Shown here: piece after piece, positions 1 through 13,258 of the stretch | How the letters are laid out: each line of letters starts with the position of its first letter | How positions within the stretch are numbered: the first letter of the stretch is position 1 | Source of the DNA: Lepeophtheirus salmonis | Lineage: Eukaryota > Arthropoda > Copepoda > Siphonostomatoida > Caligidae | Assembly (NCBI RefSeq): GCF_016086655.4 | Contig: NC_052136.2 | Coordinates: 57,900,492-57,964,491, forward strand | DNA length: 64,000 nucleotides | Reading direction: 5' to 3' | The notes under the pieces: generated by a model | What the model saw: the letters and a program-made list of their open reading frames with translations, nothing else | Databases searched by the model: none | What the model was told of the DNA's origin: nothing | Made by a program: the position numbers and the translations under genes

Positions 1-689
1 TGTAGTTGAATACGTGGAACGAGTTGAAGAAATTGTAACTTGTACAATCTACTTTCACAAGTTACAACTTGTATGCAACTTTTATAAGTAGGATTGTTTT
101 AATCTTACATCCAGTCGTTTTATAAATACGTACATTTATAAAATGGTTCCATTGACTGATACTAATCTACATGCTTGGATCTATGCAATACATTTTAATT
201 AGGCTTAATATCTATCTTTTATTTAGAGACATTAATTATTTCCTAACTTTATCCTTGTATATTTTTTTCAATAGGATTATAACAAGAAATAACTCACAAG
301 TTTATTAAGTATGCCCGATGACTTAATTACTTATTCCTTAGCTTGTCTTTTCATGAATGGATTTATATTTGTAATTAATTGTTTTTTTCCGAAAAAGATG
401 AAACACATCCCTTCATTTACAAATATATAGAATAAAATGATATATTTTCATTAATCGGAATAATTAATCATATCGATGAATTGAGAGTAGGTGCAAATAG
501 AGACTTAATAATAAACTATTGATATTGATTAATAAAATTAAATACTTGTATGTAGTCAAAATACTGTCCAAAGGGATATGCTCTAGTTTTTTTTTTTGTG
601 TCATTACTCATTAGAACAACTCGATATATATATAATATATAGTTTTATGTCGACTCGATTCAATTTTTAATCATGATATAGGGACGTAT
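1..689. other. AT-rich stretch, no feature seen
   Basis: Strongly A+T-rich DNA with homopolymer runs and no open frame of recognisable composition. I see no gene, RNA or element terminus here. Confidence 0.6.
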
Positions 690-695
690 GCAGGA

Positions 696-728
<33 letters not shown>

Positions 729-1200
729 GGGGGAGGGGGTACTTGGGTTTTGGAAAAATTTCAAATATGAAATTTTTTCTAAAAAAATTTCGTAATCTAC
801 AGCTAGTCATAAATTTTATTTCCAAAAAAATTTAAATATTAATCTATTTAAAAAAAATCAAAAATCAAACTATTTTAAAAAAATTCAAAAATCCACAGCT
901 GTTCAAAAAAATTCAAAAATTAAATTTCAAATATTAATTTTTTTGGAAAACTGTTGCTAAAGTTCACAGTTTTTCATAAGAAAGTAATTTTTGGAAAAAA
1001 AAACAAACATAAATCCATAATTAATCTCAAAAAGTTTCAGAAATCCATAGCTATTTGCTGAAATTAACTTTTTTGGAAAACAAATTAAAAAATTGATTAT
1101 TCTATAGGTCAAATTTGAAATTTTTTATTATTTTGGAAAGAAAATTTTGAATATTTATTAATTTAAAAAAAAAAAAAATTCAAATACTAAATTGTCTAGT
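683..1200 (+). repeat. Degenerate AT-rich repeat, copy A
   Basis: The stretch opens with a G/C-containing end (GTATGCAGGATTATA near 687-701, then a TA run, a T run and a G-rich block near 729-745). It continues as loosely repeating text of the form AAAAATCCACAGCTATTC alternating with AATTTTTTGGAAAA. The same words and the same G/C-rich end recur near 22.3-22.9 kb, 32.2-32.7 kb (reversed) and 46.8-47.5 kb, so this is a dispersed repeat family rather than random AT DNA. No coding capacity is visible. The family is not one I recognise. Confidence 0.6.
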
Positions 1201-2505
1201 AAAGAGCGAAAATTCCTTAATTTGTGGGGATCACAGCCACTGTGATATATGCTGTGTTGAAATTGCGATTTCAACTTGTTATAATTTCAGGCTTTTGGTC
1301 CCCTTTAGTAAAAATTTCAAACTCTACTTTTCCCCCCAAAAAAAAAAAAAAAAGTATGCTCCTAACAGAATCCTGGTTTTATATTTCTATAGAAAAAGTT
1401 GTGAAATACAATTAATAACTTTGGTATCTGAACGGTACAAAAATCCTAGCTTTGTAACAATACTAAACTTTAATTGAATATTATCTAGATGACGGTTATG
1501 TTAATACTATTTTGATAAAAAATAATAACTGAATAATATTCTGTGTCATATTAAATCATTAATCCAAGGCCCACAATTATATTCTTCGTAACTAAATAAT
1601 AAATCAAACTGTGACAGGCAAATATATTCCCTGTCTTTTCATTCCTAAACAGGCTTAGCCCCAAAAAATATCAACATCGTCTATAATTACTTATATAAAT
1701 AGGTTTTACTTTATATATAATCCAGCAGAGTAGGAATATAAGGTGATAGAAACAATAAATGAAGGTAGAAGAAAAGAGACAGAGAGAGGGATGTAGAAAG
1801 ATTCGGAGGGAGAAGAAAAAAGGTAAGAGACTGAGAGAAGAGACAGAAAGAAGGGATAAGAGGTTTTATTTCGGTCAAAAATTGGCTTCTAATAAACTGG
1901 GAGGACAAAATATCATAAGAACATCCTTGTCTATTTTATACGTAAATTTGCTAAATTTCAAACTGATCTAGTGAACCATTTTGGATTCCACGTGCGATAA
2001 AACTAAAAGCAGACGTATATTAGATAGAATACTTTTTATAAAGGGTGGTCAACCTCCCAACCAGGTGGTAGTAATGCCATTGGGGACGTCATACGGCTTA
2101 TGTTTCTAAACTATTCAATAGTTTTTATGTAGTTCTGTACAGTGAGGACAGGTCAGTCGGCAATGGAGATGAGTGATGAATGAGGAACACGGATATGATT
2201 TATGGTGTTTATGGATTAGAAATGACGTCTTCATAAATCATTAATAGTCAGTAGGAATGGAATTCGCAGGTATTATTTCGTACTTTGGGAGATAGAAGTA
2301 AATCCCTCCATTGCTCTTCATATGATCAAATCTAATTCGATCAATCAAATTGTTTTATTCTCTTCTTCATATTTACTAATGATGATATAGGCTGTCTCAA
2401 TATTTGACAAAAATTTTCACCCCTGTCTAACGAATATTTATCTGAAAAAGTGTTTTTCAATAAGTGGGTTACCACATCTATCCTGTGTGTATATGTCTAA
2501 ATGTA
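1201..2505. other. Unassigned, with a purine-rich tract
   Basis: Position 1759-1865 is a GA-rich tract whose open frames, one on each strand, are low complexity (Lys/Glu/Arg-rich or Ser/Leu-rich) and are not supported as genes. The region 2040-2330 is less AT-biased and looks unique, but I recognise nothing in it. Confidence 0.5.
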
Positions 2506-3735
2506 CAGGGTAGGTTAACAAAGCATGAACTCGAGGGATGGATTTAGAAATACACCAATAATTTTATATTTTCAATAATATACAAAAAAAAAAAAAAAAA
2601 AAAATATTAACAAAACATGTGAACAAGCTTTTTGCAAAACTTTTTTATTCAATATGGCCACCTTATCAAAAACTTATCAATTACAGAGTTTATACGTCAC
2701 CTGAAGACCATGTAAGAGTTGATAATAAACTCCTCTGACAAGTTGTCCAGTACATCCATTATTGGGTGTAAGGTCCTGTTTGTTTTTCTCTCCAAAGTAC
2801 CCCATATAGAAAAGTCCAGTGGGCTTAAATCTGATGAGGAAGGGGGTCATATCTATTTGGACCAGAATCGAGCCATTTTATCTGTTCATAACTTTTGGTA
2901 CTTGGCGAACGTGAGAGAGGGGTGCTGTCCTGAGTTCACACGTAGTGACTCTCTGGTCTTCAGCCATGGCAAGATGGTATACCTAAGCAGCTTATAGTAG
3001 GCCTCCTCGACGATTTGCTGTCCAGCCTCGAAAAAGAATGGAGGCATCTTATTTCCATCGGAAGCCACACCGCCGAGAACCATTGCTTAGGCCAGATATT
3101 TGGTGTGTTAAAACCACTTGGATATCTTTTTTTGTTTTTGCAAGGCAGCGGTTGTTCCGGTAGTTGTGGAATTTATCAAATCTTCATTTCCAAGAAAATG
3201 TTCACAATTGACCCATTTGTCTTGATCCATGTGAGGATTTTCTGGCACCTTTCGGGCCTCCTTGTTTTCATGCCCTCTATCAAATGTCGCGTGGGGTCCT
3301 TGTTAAAGAAAGTTATCCGAAGTTGTACTTTATAGCCCTCCTGATGGTCCTCTCTACCCTCACAAGACTCTTTTCACCCACTTTTTTGATAGCACTCTAG
3401 ACAGTCTGGTGTTAAACTACGAGATCTCTTGCATAGACCTTCATGGACTTGAGGAGATTACCAAGGCTATTTTCTTTAACTCTTCTGGGTCCAGTTTGGT
3501 CTTTTTGACGGAGCAATTCTTTTTCTTCAATGGTTTGGACTTTTTAACAGCGTAGACGGTGGTCCTGGAGCTTTGAGTGCGCAGATGGAAATTCGTCTAT
3601 CACGTTCAAGTGTCATTTTCTCTATACGTAAGCTAAACTTATCGTTTATATTTCAATATATTGAAATAATTTCAATCACTCAACTTTAAATAATTATTGA
3701 ATTAGTAAGTGTGCAGATTTAAATGGACCACCCGG
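2506..3735 (-). mobile_element. Mariner-like element, TA-flanked, decayed
   Basis: A 1.23-kb element with a TA dinucleotide at each outer edge (2504-2505 and 3736-3737). The outermost bases are related but diverged inverted ends: CAGGGTAGGTTAAC on the left, and CCGGGTGGTCCATT on the right read outward-in. It carries a broken transposase gene on the minus strand. The right-hand end and leader match the right-hand end of the element finishing at 61185, so both belong to one subfamily. Length and layout match a full-length mariner-like element rather than a MITE. Confidence 0.8.
2649..3616 (-). pseudogene. Mariner-like (DD37D-type) transposase remnant
   Basis: It would have been a cut-and-paste transposase acting on the element's own ends. 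Reading leftward, the N-terminal helix-turn-helix survives as a frame containing SSRTTVYAVKK followed by a Lys-rich linker. A stretch with MDQDKWVNC comes next, and then the domain opening MVLGGVASDGNKMPPFFFEAG (about 2886-3083), typical of the family. The second catalytic Asp is visible in another frame as TQDSTP (plus positions about 2926-2937). The third lies in SSDLSPLDFSIWGTLERK, and the C-terminal part reads SEEFIINS. At least three frames are needed, and several stops interrupt them, so the gene is dead. The DD37D assignment comes from the SPDxNPLDF-type spacing and is an inference. Confidence 0.82.
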
Positions 3736-5100
3736 TATATTAGTGCTGTAGATACATAAGTAAACTGATCAGAGTAAAGTTGAGTAATTAAACTTCGACA
3801 TAGAGAAGGAAAAAGCGTGAATAAAAATGTATACCAAAGATTTACTCATTGACAGTATTATATTAGCAATGTATATTAAGATATCAGGAAAAGAGTAGCT
3901 CTCACAAAAATATCATTCATATAAATGTATAATAAACACTTAGACGTGTGCACGTCTAATTAACCTGCCTTTATTTACAATTAAATTATGCGGAACTTTT
4001 AACATTAAAGATCAACAAAACCTACTCCTTCTTTAATTTATGCAACACATCTATTTGAATCGTTTAATTTTTTTTTAAATGTATGTATTATCTATGCCTA
4101 AGCGTCATTCAACAACATAATTTAATGAATAGAACAGCAACATACATAGACTGTCTGTCTTTCATTTTTCATGCATTAAGTGGAGGTAGATTGCTCCCAT
4201 TAGCGTTTGTGTTAAAGACTCAAAGTAATAAATAATTTTTATTATTAAAAAATTATAAAAAGCTTTTTAGGATATAAATAACATATCTACTTACAAAACT
4301 CGAGAATCTAAAAAGATATTTCTCCTTTCTCTCTCTCTTATGACTACAAAATAACACACAGATATATCAAATAAAAGTAGTAGATGGCAATAAATCAAAC
4401 GAAAGGATTAAATCAACAATAACAAAGTTATGAAGCCTTTTTGAGTGGCTCATAAACATTTTTATTAAATTATTCTAGCAATGTAGCAACATATGTAAGA
4501 GCCTAAAAAGAAGTTAAAACCTTTTATATTTTAGTATAAAAAGAGAAACAACAGAAAAAGTGTTTTTATTGCTTTATCCTAGTTACATATTATGTATGTA
4601 TATAAAATTAAAGCATGTTTGAAGCCCTGTACATTTTTCGTCTTCTTGCTCGATGCAGCTTTAAGTATATATTATGTAGATGAAATATTCTAATGACGGC
4701 GTTCTTGGTTGCTTTTTAAATAATCCCATTTGCCGAATGAACCAATCAAATTAGGTTAAATATTCATTTATACAAATTATATACATAGTTGAGTACAGTT
4801 AAGAAATATTTCACTAAGAATCTATTGATTCATTTTGCAAAGGGAATAAGTATTAAGACCCTTTTCTTTAATATTTTTTGATAAATTTAGGGATTTTAAT
4901 TAAAACTTCGTTACCTTTATTGTATATCGCAACCTTTCCTCCGAAAAGAAACAGAAAAAGAGAAGATATATCGTCAGCTAAAAACAAAATAGAGTGGTTA
5001 TTTTTGGGAATGTCATGTAAAAATTTATTATAAATTAATTAGAAACTTAGAATCTCAACCTTCATTTGATATATAGAGCATAAACAAAACAAGATAAGAC
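3736..5100. other. AT-rich stretch, no feature seen
   Basis: Short mixed AT-rich sequence with no open frame above background and no repeat I can match elsewhere in the window. Confidence 0.55.
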
Positions 5101-5740
5101 CATGGAAGAAAAAGGAACTTTCATTAGGGTTGTAGTTCACACCGATAAGACCACATCCCACATCATGAAGACCCTAAAGGTCAGTAAGGACGCTGCGTGT
5201 CAACTAAGAAATCGTTTGGCAATGAGGACAGCCTTAAGGACAAGTTCTAATATTAGTTGAACTACCAAATTGAAGCTCAAATAGGTAAGGCATGCCTTTC
5301 ATACGCCATGTACACCCAGAATAAAAAAGGGTATACAATCGATTAGGCCGTAAAAAAGACTTCTGGTAAGTCACTCAAGTAAATTGAGAGGCCCCTTCAT
5401 TCATACTAACAGAAAATACTCTGTCAGAAGCAACTTCTGAATGCCTTAAAACACAAGAGAAATCGGAACATTTTTGCCGGATGAAAATACATTCACTATG
5501 AAACCTGTCTATAACCAGCACAATCATCTGGTGGATTGCTTGGGTAATACCAGCAGCAACATTAATACTGTCACCAAGACCAAACACTCTAGCATTCCTC
5601 CTTCAAAAATGAAGGCTAAAAAACCTTGTAATAGCTTGTTGTTGGTCAAAAGCAGTGAGAGAGTGACAAAACATTCGCAAGCGAGGTCATGTGTAAATTT
5701 AATTACCCTTAATCTACAAACTTACATAGGGTAATGATGA
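5101..5740 (+). pseudogene. Mariner-like transposase, N-terminal half
   Basis: A start at 5102 gives about 58 residues beginning MEEKGTFIRVVVHTDKTT. They contain a helix-turn-helix-like stretch (HIMKTLKVSKDAACQLRNRL). After stops and frame changes, the second DNA-binding part survives (RTP-type motif near 5312, then a Leu/Lys-rich linker). From about 5474 the frame reads LPDENTFTMKPVYNQHNH and later TVTKTKHSS. This matches the family motif around the first catalytic Asp (SDEKxFTVDxVYNxQND). The remainder of the catalytic domain is absent after about 5740, so this is a 3'-truncated copy. It is dead through stops and truncation. It is a different subfamily from the copy at 2.5-3.7 kb, judging by wording only. 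Confidence 0.75.
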
Positions 5741-8700
5741 AAAAAAAAATTAGCTCTTTTTTGTTATAAGTGAAGAATATTTAATTATTTTCTTTTTTTT
5801 ATATTTTCTCCTTAGTTTAGTACCCACTAATTTAGACTTACTATAATATATTAATCAGAGCCATTGGCAAGGTATGACATTTTATAATAAAATTGTGATG
5901 TTGCATGACTATGACGTCGCCATTATATCCCCCCCCCCCCCCCTTTTGCAAATATATTCTGGCCCTGCTGGGATACCGCCTCCAAAAATGTAGGTTCAGA
6001 AAATATTTTTACTAAGTATCCATATGTATTTAAAAAATAAAAAAAATATTTTCTTTAAAATAATTTCATAATCATCCTTAATAAATACGATTATTCTTTT
6101 AGAATGAGGGCAAGGGGGGTACAAATTTTCAAATGTTGTTCAAACTTGCAGTATGATTATGTGCCATATTTATTAAAGTAGCCTAGTATGTATCAACGTC
6201 TGTATCTAGCCAACAACTGATTTTCGAATCAAATAAAGAAAGAACTGTTCAAAAACATATCAACAATTTCATTATCAGTTTTAACATTGAACTAGAGGAT
6301 TATAAATGATGAGTACTCTTTTTCTGATTCCAAGTAAAATATCTTTTAAAAATACAGTATATAACAAAGGGTTTTTCATAAATGTGTAGATTTTCAAAGT
6401 GTTTCATTTGAGAGAAAAAAGTACAATTAATGGGTTTTTCTTGTTCAGTGAGAGAGGTGAGATTTAGTTTGTTCCATCAGCATTTTAAATCTGGGCTGGA
6501 ATGGAGTGAGGACCATTCTCATAAACATGTGAATCTGGATCGATATTTGGGTCATGATAATGTTCGTAAAGGAGAAAGCTTACAATTTACAGATCAAGAC
6601 CGCAGTCTATCAAATATTGACCTCTAGTTAAGGGGATATCCGTCTGAAACAACAATGATTCATTATGGACAAAAGTCAACAAATCGGCAACTGACTAACC
6701 AGCAAACAATTCCAATGCTTTTTTTATTGTAGCGTTTTTTATATTGGGTCTGATTCTCACTCCGTTATTTCGTTCAGTACATAGTAACCAAACTGTCCAT
6801 CGATGGTACATCAAATTGTTGGATATTAAAAACGTTTCGATATAATTCATGTAAAATTTATTTGATTCCAATTTTTTTTAAGTAAAAATTACTCAAAGTG
6901 AAGTACTAAAACAAGAATTTATCCTTGGTAATTGTATTTAAAAAGGAAATACATTAAAATTCACAATAGAATAATCTCTAAAATTAACAATTTAAATATA
7001 ATTTTTCTTATCAGATATTGATATTGATGTGTCCTGGTCTCAAACTATAGAGGCAGACAATTGACAAACTGGAGTTATGTCTTTTCTTATTTAATTAAGA
7101 AAAACAAAACAAAATAGTCAATAGGCGTTAAATTCTGTAAATCTTACAGTGTATGTGTGTTAATATTTGCCAATGGTCCTCCCATACAAGTCAAGTCTAG
7201 CTGCTAGTAATCAATCTACTCATGTTTCTTAATAGTATTCTGAATATTAATAAACTGAACTTGAACAACATTCAGTTAAGTTTTGAGCATATTCCTACAA
7301 TTCGTTTCTAAACTTTAAAATTAGTCAAATAATTTGGAAAATTTAGAGAAAATTCAGATAGCTACAAGTTAATTTTAAGCATTTTTTCTTTTACTTTTTG
7401 ATGAATAAATTGATGCTAGGTGGATTTACTATTATACAAAATATCAAATTTATGGGATTTTGTACCTCAAATAAACTGCTGAACTAGGGGATTGAAAATC
7501 AAATTCAATTTTGAACTCAAAATAATAAACACTTACCTATACTTAAAATAATATCTAATATATAAAAACTTATTAAACTTAACATAATTAAATTAACATC
7601 ACAAATTGGTGTTTAAAATTATGGGTATTTTAAATTTTTAACATATATTTATGCGTAAATGTGGGAAATTCAGTTATTTAATTTATAAAGCATACAAAAT
7701 ATTAATTTGATACAAAAACATATATAAATATATATATTAGCTTCTTTCTATTTTGTTATTATGTATAATTTATTATGGTTACTTAAAATAGTCTTTTTCA
7801 AAATATATGACCACTCAGATAAAGTTTTAAGGTCTGTATTTATCTATTTAAGCATTACGATGTAATGTTTTGGAACGATGCTCAAAATTTATTTTGAACA
7901 CTTAACTATATTTTGTAATACAAAAATAGACAATCATTTCCCCTCCAAAATTAAAGGCTTGTGAAAACAACTTTATCGAAAAAGATTTCCACAAACAATA
8001 ATTTTTTACAGTTTTATTATACTAACATTTTTTTAATAAAGAAAAAATTTAATAAAAATTTAATATTGTACCTCATGACAGTAGGATCCCTTGAAATATT
8101 CTGTCTACTGTAATTTTGTTATCGATCTCACCTTTTCCATTCCAATGGTTTTGCAGGATCGAGACTAAGAGAAAAGAAAACATACCTTGTTTCTTTTCAA
8201 ATAAAGAAACTTTTAATCTAGTTGCTTTAGTTTTGATGTTGACAATATTTTCAAGGAGCAAGATGCTCGAAATAAAATTTGGTAAATTGGTTCATTCAAA
8301 TGAATGGTAAAATTTTTTAGGCAATCAGTTTACTTTAAAAACATTAGAGTGCCACAATCAGTCTTGTAAAAGCTTGAATATTTGTGGATGGAATAAGGAA
8401 ATAGAAAATGTGTAATACTTGAACTTAAAAAAATAAACTAAAATAAAATAATCATTCAATATGAAAAAAAATTACACTAATAGTTTAAATTCAGAAAATA
8501 TGTCACAGCTGAAGATGATTTGTACTGACTACCCTCAAAGAGCGGTAGGCTGTGGAGTAGTACTAGGTGGTTATTTAACAAGTAAATATGCTAGAAAATT
8601 GAAGTGTTACACTTCAATTTGAAGTTACACTGTAACAACTTACTCGCGTGTCAACTATCCCTTCTAAGTTTTCCCTTTTCACTTCAGAAACTTGAAACGA

Positions 8701-8995
8701 AACAGAGTTTATTAAAAAAGATAAAAAAATTAAAGAATATGGGCGTAATTTTAGACTAATTGTAAATCCTATGACGCCCCTTTCTATGTCCTCATTACGT
8801 GCTTGCTTTCAATGAAAATAACTAATTATGAAAACTCGTTTTAAATGATATAATCTATTAATATATCGTCAAAATTCATGCTCTTGATCAATTTTCAGTT
8901 AAAGTGATGGGCCGTAAGTGAGGGGTTTTCTAAGTATGAAAAAAAAACTCCCTTTAAAATAATAAATTAATACCCATACCTCACCCTAATATGCC
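5741..8995. other. Long AT-rich stretch without recognised genes
   Basis: This includes a 15-base C run at 5929-5943. An open frame at 6430-6627 (65 codons, plus strand) is of ordinary composition but matches nothing I know. Another pair of overlapping opposite frames sits at 8073-8310. I see no splice-consistent exon chain and no element ends. Confidence 0.5.
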
Positions 8996-9960
8996 CGAAA
9001 CAGGAAAGGCAACTGACGATAATTCAGCGCACAAATTACAATCGCAAATGCTACTTTATTAGTGAATCCATGCCCTACAGCTCTCATTGATATCATGGTC
9101 GACGCATCAGACATTCCAGTTGGTGCAGTGCTGAACAAAGAACCCAAAATGGTTGGGAACCACTTGCATTCAAGTCTACGTCCAATAGTAATTTACTGCG
9201 TGAAATAAGACACTTGACTATCATATCTGAATTCACAAGCGACAATAGACACGCCCTAAGTGTAGCAAACAATGTGTCCGATGCACTTTTGAGGCAGTGT
9301 CTTCATGCAGTTACCTAAGTGGATTGATATGCCCTGGCTAGGTTACAAGAACAGGATGAAGAACGAGAGGCACGAATTACATCCTACGACTCGTCACTTA
9401 TGTTTGAACGTCAGCCATTTCTTTCGAGTAACTCTATTATGACTTTTCAAGTCTCTACAGATACAACACGACCATTTGTGTTCGAAGGGATGAGATGTTA
9501 CGTTTTCTAATCTCTTCTCGAATTATTGCATTCAGGAAGATCACTAATAGATCATTCTGTTTGGCCTGCCATGAAGAAAGATATCAGACAATGGGGTAAA
9601 GAATGCGTACAATGCCAACAATCAAAGGTACACCTATTGGACGACTTTTCCAAACGGGTGGAAGATTTAAGGAGATCTATGTATACCTTGTAGGCCCGTT
9701 CACTGTTATTCAAGGATTTATATACCTGCTTACAGTAATAGATCGTTTTACTTGGTGGGCGAAAGCACATCCAACGCAAGATATGACAGCTGAAACAGTC
9801 GTGAAGACCTTTGTTGAAGGATGGTAGGGACAACATGGTGCCCCAGTAAAGTTCAGAACAAATCGTGGACGACAATTTGAATCTCATCTACTCAAAAAGC
9901 ATAACCATCTTATGCAGTGTCAGACTATTCCTTTCCTTTTTTGTTGGAGTAGGGTGCCAA
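8996..9960 (+). pseudogene. Ty3/Gypsy pol fragment: RNase H tail and integrase
   Basis: This is a relic of an LTR-retrotransposon polyprotein. The order is as in Ty3/Gypsy. First comes the start of RNase H (LIDIMVDASDIPVGAVL, about 9085-9136, with the first catalytic Asp retained). A short RNase H end/linker follows (SVANNVSDALLRQ). The integrase zinc-binding motif is next (SVWPAMKKDIRQW then CVQC, about 9557-9615), and then the integrase core (about 9603-9905). In the core the first catalytic Asp is Tyr (VYLVGP where the family has VDLVGP). The second is Asn (TNRGRQFES where the family has TDRGRQFES). An in-frame stop lies at 9825-9827, and a frameshift separates the zinc motif from the core. 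No LTRs, protease or reverse transcriptase are visible, so both ends are truncated. It is certainly inactive. Confidence 0.85.
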
Positions 9961-12900
9961 ATAAAGTATCGATAAGACGTTATCAATCGTGTTTAATTAT
10001 TTAACGACTAATAATCTACATATATAATAAACTTATCTATATTTGAGTGTTAATAATTTTTGGGGGTAAGCCCGTAGATGATGAAAGCTAGTAACGCAGT
10101 TATTGTAAAAAAAAAAATTCTGTTTTGAAGCCTCTCTTGAGAACAAGGAGGCCCCGAGACTCCAACCTTAAAAACAGTTGCTCTAAGCATCATCATTATC
10201 ACATATTTATGTTATTCAATCAAATAGGATTGAATTTATGTGTTTAAAAATATTACAAATTGTCAATCCACGACAAGTGTAAATAATTCAAGGAATTTAT
10301 TTTATGTTATCCTAGACTCCATGTTGACTATCACACAATCCAGAGCTACTGATTAAAACACTGAAAATTGTGGTGGGGAATCACTAAGTTTGATTGATTA
10401 TTTAAAAAACTTAAGTCTATCCTGAGATCACTTTTATAATAAATAAATAAATTAGAGAAATACAGAGGCGTAGCTTCTAGAATAATTTATTGTCAACATG
10501 GTGATTTAATTGTTTGAGTGATGAAGGGTATGAGGGGGATATAAAAAGATGGGATTTTGACCACCTGGTGTTGGTTGAATGTTATGTAAGTCTGTGTGGG
10601 TGCCCATTGCCTTATATTTTCTGTTTATTTAATACTATAAATATATTTGATAATTATTGTTACGCAATAATTATATAAAGGACGTAAATGAAGGATAGAA
10701 AGTACTGGGTGGTTCCCTTCATTAATTTACATATTTTTAATTATGCAAATTGTATTTCGGGAGAACAAAAAACAACAAAACTTTTTTTTCTAAACTCATT
10801 GATTAAAATTGTGGTATTTTTTTATATTCACATTAATAATTTTAAGGTAAGCTTCTTCATTGTGTATTTTCTTTTAAATAATTACATTGAATTTCTTTCC
10901 ACCTCCTCATTCAAAGTCAAGACTCATCAAGTTAATCTACAAAACATCGTGGCTCATTAAACTTTGCGTATGAGCCCATTATAACTTTTACCTGAAATGA
11001 AATTTATTTATAATAAAGGAGGTTGAAACACCATTTTAAACTCATTACTTATCTCAATTTCGAAATCTTTTATAAAAGTACTAAATAAGTTAAGCAACAA
11101 TTATCAATCTTTTTTTAATACAAATATATTTATTGTTTCATATGTTATAACTACACAAGTCGTCATTTTACCTATTTTACAAGGAATGTAACGCAACCTT
11201 ATATGCATTTGTAAATAAGGTCAGACTTGTGATATCACTAGTCTTAATTAAAGATATAAACCATGTGGCGAAACGAAGACCATGTGAAAAATACTTGGCC
11301 AAGGAGAGTTGGTTATGTGGTAACTGTTTTTTTCACATGAGGCTTTCAGGTGAAAAGTAAAATGACTATACAACTAACATCACAGTAATAATGAATTAAC
11401 TCTTTTTGTTAGAATTGAAAATATAAATTCTGCAAAGTGAGGAATAAATAGCATACGTCACGAACAAAAGTGATAATGTAACGTCATCTTTTATATCTCA
11501 AATACGACATCTTCAGTTGAAAACAGTTTCCTTTGTAGCCAATGAAATCTCTTGAACAAACAGGGCCTTCAGTCCACCTTGTTTGATTGTGAGGGTCTCC
11601 AAAAAATTGACTTTAGTATAGACGTTATCTTACTAATATGGAAATTTAGACTGTATTTTTTATCTGCTCTAGATTTTTCTTTGTACTATTCGCATATGCC
11701 CCTTTATAGTGTTCTGAAGGTTGATTAATCCAACTAGAAGGTGTTAAGTTGTAAATAATTCATAACTAGTGATGTTCGGTTTATAAGTAATATTTTACGA
11801 TCATAGTCCTACGAACGTATTTAAATTTATTATACTCAATTGGTATTTGAGTCAGTACTTTCAACACAATTAAGTCACACAAATATTAACTCTTGGAATT
11901 CTTACTTATTCTTCCTTTCCTTCCCCACAAAAAAGAACAAAAATTACCTCATATAAAGAATTTCATCAAAATATTCCCAACAACGCACCTCCCACCACCC
12001 CCAAGATAAAAATCTTGTAAAAGTCGTAATTTTCAAGACCTTTTTGATTATATATTTTTAGTAGCAAAAAGTATAAAACTACTAATTTTGGTCTCGGAGC
12101 TGTAAAGAAAACAATAATATCATGACAAAATCATTCCTTAGGAATAATTGAGAAATACGATAAATATCAAAATAGGCTTATTTTCCAAACATAAGACCGA
12201 TTCATTCTCGACCTTTCAACTAAATAAATACATAGTAGGAGAAGATACTGCTTTCATCTGAAACAGGTTTTTTGGTGATAGACCGGAGAGGCGAGTTTAT
12301 TTTGGGGAAAACATGTTCCGAGTCATTCATACAATGTTTAAGTTTGAATCGATTTCCAAAAGTCCGTTTTATGTTCAATAATGAATAAAGGATTTCGAAA
12401 GAGGGATCTGAATAATAACAATCTATGATGATAGTTGATAGGGTTCACCTAAGGGATTTGAGGAAATAGTCTCTTGGGTTTCGCAGAAATAGAGGTTTCT
12501 TTCCAGGACAATTCCTTCATATGTTACCAGCATATATTTTATTGAATGACTCACTTAAAAAGTAATTGCTATCTCAATATCATATGCCTGTAGTATAATT
12601 AATTTGTAATGGAGTTGTCACTTGAAAACTTGGATGGAGATTATGTCGAAGAGTATCTTCTTCCAAGTTTTTGCCTGAAATAAATGCCCTACTCAAAGTT
12701 TGGAATTCGAGTCAAGATGAATTCATAGTCTGGATGAAGCAGAACTCAACTTGAATATTACAGTATCTTCTCCGACTACTTATTTACTTAGTTGAGCGAT
12801 TTTGACAATGTTAAAAAACTAGGACTGACTTTCCGAAACACGTTCATAGTAGATATTTGAATCGGCCTTTAAAAGAGGTCTCCATTGTTTTATTTTTAGG

Positions 12901-13258
12901 AGAAAGATGATCCAGGGACCATAAAATGTCTTAAAACTTGATTTACAAAGATAACAAAGTCATTTATTTAGCAAAATACTTAATATACTATATATATAAA
13001 AATGTACGACTATGCTTTTATGTGTCTTTTGAAAAAAGCTTTGATCCTCTCATGTAGTAATATGTACCACAATTTATTTTCATCCTCCTATTTGTTTTGA
13101 TAAAGGATGTTATACTTCTATATGTTGGTATACATTTATTATTCAAGTTGGGATTTTTTAATCTTAATTAATGATTGTTTGCTTAGGAGAATAACTTATT
13201 TATTGACTTAAGTATTATTTCTTTACTTTTTGTTTGATTCACGTGATATTTGCTTGTT
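9961..13258. other. AT-rich stretch without recognised genes
   Basis: I see no element ends or coding composition. The open frame at 10688-10960 is AT-driven (Phe/Asn/Ile-rich) and unsupported. Confidence 0.5.

Noticed and set aside
1711..1971. Opposite-strand open frames over a GA-rich tract
   Set aside because: Low-complexity composition (Lys/Glu/Arg or Ser/Leu) produced by a purine tract; no motif.
5929..5943. 15-base C run
   Set aside because: Homopolymer of a kind seen elsewhere in the window (for example near 33356, 57924 and 58240); no functional context.
6430..6627. 65-codon open frame
   Set aside because: Mixed composition but no motif, no neighbour and no repeat copy; not enough to call a gene.
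9552..9887. 111-codon minus-strand frame
   Set aside because: It is the antisense of the Gypsy integrase reading on the plus strand.
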